Part shown: in pieces, positions 58,101 to 61,100 of the stretch
Layout: each line of letters starts with the position of its first letter
Numbering within the stretch: the stretch's first letter is position 1
NCBI GenBank assembly: GCA_012934845.2
Contig: WNNJ02002494.1
Span: 1-64,000, forward strand
Reading direction: 5' to 3'
DNA from: Pomphorhynchus laevis
Lineage: Eukaryota; Acanthocephala; Palaeacanthocephala; Echinorhynchida; Pomphorhynchidae
DNA length: 64,000 bases
Translations under genes and position numbers: made by a program
The notes under the pieces: generated by a model
What the model was told of the DNA's origin: nothing
The model's input: only the letters and a program-made list of their open reading frames with translations
The model's database searches: none

Positions 58101-61100
58101 TTAGACAATCCAATTATAAATGTCGATATAAATAAATTATTTATAAATAAACCATCTTAAATGTTCATTGAACATGAGTTTGTGGAGTTTCATTACGACA
58201 TATTTTATAAACTGAGAACAAATTCAATTTTAAAAATAAATATTTAATATTTTTTTAAATTAATTTTAGAATATGCAGAGTAATTAATTTAACTCTTCTT
58301 CGAAATACACCGGTTGAGGGTGATTTTTGCATCAAAATATCGTTGCTAGTATAGCCACACAATAAAATATTGTATCAGATACAAAAAAGCAAGAAGAAAG
58401 AATAGATCAGGTATCAAAAATAACAAAGTTATTAATATTATCAAATAAATGTGAATAAACCATTCGATTATAAATATAAATATAAAAATATAAATAAGTA
58501 ATCCATTGTCTGCATAATTACATACAAAATATATAAAATTAATATAAAATATGAGCATTAAATGTATATCTAAACTTAATGAACTGTATAAAATTAAGGA
58601 ATAACGAAAAATTAAAGCCAATGCATAAATTAAGGCCCAGTTCACAATGCCGCAAATTTGTTGAACATTAGAGAATAATTCATATATAGAAATCAGCAAA
58701 AGTGAAAACAAATGCATAAATACGGAACCAGTTAACAATACGTAACTAATTCAGAAATAATTCCTCCGTTGTTTATAGCAAAACTATTACATTAAAAAAT
58801 CCGAAACACGTTGTATACTTCATTTTAAATGAAATAATTTCATAGCAAACTCACAAAAACATTTAAAAAATAAAGTGAACAAATAATAAGAATAGTTTAT
58901 TAAGTTTATAATAACAATTAAATAACTTCGTTTTTAAAAATAAGGAAGTTATTAATAGCGAAGATTTTAGTGCTCAAATCAAACGTTAAAAGTACTCAAA
59001 AATTACAATTAAAAAGGAATACCTTTAAAACCAGTTCCGTTGAATACATCTGCCTGATTAGATCTTTCTTTATCAAGTGTCGTTCATCCGAAAGTTTGTG
59101 ATTCTTCGCGTTCCAGTTTATAAGCGGAGCGGGCTCGGCATCAAACGTTACACTCATTGTTAGATTGCCATTCTCCAGTTTATAAGTAGGTTTCTCTGCT
59201 ATTCTCGGTGCATGTCCAGTTGACTTTGAACTGGAAAGATATTTTTGAAGGTTTATAATATCCTATCTAGTAATACCTTGATAACGACGATATATCAATA
59301 TCGATATTAGCTGAATGTTCTCCGATGCTATTCTTAGCCAAAAGACGATATATACCGGTGTCTTGTTTTCTCACATCATTAATTGATAGCATACAGGTGT
59401 GTATATCGGATGTTCGATTAAGCGAACTAAAATACAGCAGTTCCAATTTAAGCAACTAATTTGCCAAAAATAATGATTTATTGAAACGAATAAAAATCGA
59501 GAATAAGCTTAATGCTTTCCTGATTAATTTAATTCCTTAAGCTTTCCAGAATAACAAGGATTAAATAGTGATATTATATCATCAGCTTTTACCATAAAAT
59601 GTTGATCGCCAAATCAAAGTTAAGAGAGTAATATGATCTGTGAAACATGTTCGTCCACTATGGTTAAGATAGCATGCAAATAATTGGTGTATCTGGGCAA
59701 TTTTAAATATCTGGCAATTAAATAATTTTAAATATTATTTCTGTGTTATAGAATTTACTAATTGAGATGCCCAATGAATTATTGATTATGTTCATGAAAC
59801 GTGCTACGAAATTTGAATATTTGAATATTTAATTTCATCAACTTTTTGTTAGTTTAAAAATTAAAAGCAAAAATAACAGTAGGAATTATTGTAACTCAAA
59901 ATTAAATAATTATTTTACCTCATCGTATATTTATTTGATGGAACGATTTCCTTGTTCTTAAAATACCAAACAAATTCTGGACTTTGAACTGCATCACATT
60001 GACACTCGATTATAACATTTGATCCTTTATCGGTTTGAAAAGGACGCACAGAAATGTCCTTGGAAATAATTGGTTTCCCTTTATCATCTAAAAAGAGAAT
60101 CGAAATATTTTTAATAAAATAAAAACTTAAAAAATAGGTAAAAACGATTCACGAGTCCTCCTTAAATTAATAAAATTCACACAATAAATTATTAATTGAA
60201 ATAATTAATAATTAATTTATTATTGTAGCAATTAGCATAATTTACAAAACTCAAAAGCGTGTCAAACATTTGTTCACTACTATATTGCGGATTGAATGTA
60301 TACGTTGTTATTTCTTCGATTTGCTGATATTAGTATTAGTATATAATAGTATTAAATAGCAAATAGTGTTTATAAATAAAGAAAAATAAATAAATATAAG
60401 CAGTGTTTATCTGCTTTTATTTACACCTTAAATGAACATACTGTGCTCGATTTCACCTTAAATGAACACCTTAAACGTTACAGTGTAAATGTTACAGTTT
60501 AAATGAATAAACTCTGCATACTAGCAGTAGGCAGCGAAATATAAACATACATTTGGGCTTTGTTGATCCTGCTTCAAAGTTTCAAATAAAAATAGATATT
60601 TATATCTAAAATATTAAAACGAAATATTGTGGAAATTACACAATAAAAATATCATTGAAATCGTCTTGTTGGTAGTCGTTTGAATTTCATTTTGTTAAGA
60701 TATTTCCGGACCTCTTCGACTAACTTGTATTTTAGCTGGCTACATAATAGCTTCAGCTATCAGGTCGCATTACGACAGAAAGCATGCTGTCCAGACAACT
60801 CCACAGAGCGGGACTCATCAGTGGACGTCTCTGTATCATCGTTGTTTCGTCCCTCAGCATGCACATGCTGAGAGACGAAACAACGATGATACATTTAAAT
60901 TCAAATTTAAATTTAAAATAACTCAGTCTAATGCTATTCCTAAGTTTCGAATTCTGTTTGGTGATATACAATATCAATTAAGTAAATATTTAAATCATGA
61001 TATTGTCAATTTTTTAGATATTTTATCTTAAAACATAATTATAACATATATTTTTAGAGTAATTAATAAACTAATGAATACATGTTTAATGAAGTGAACT

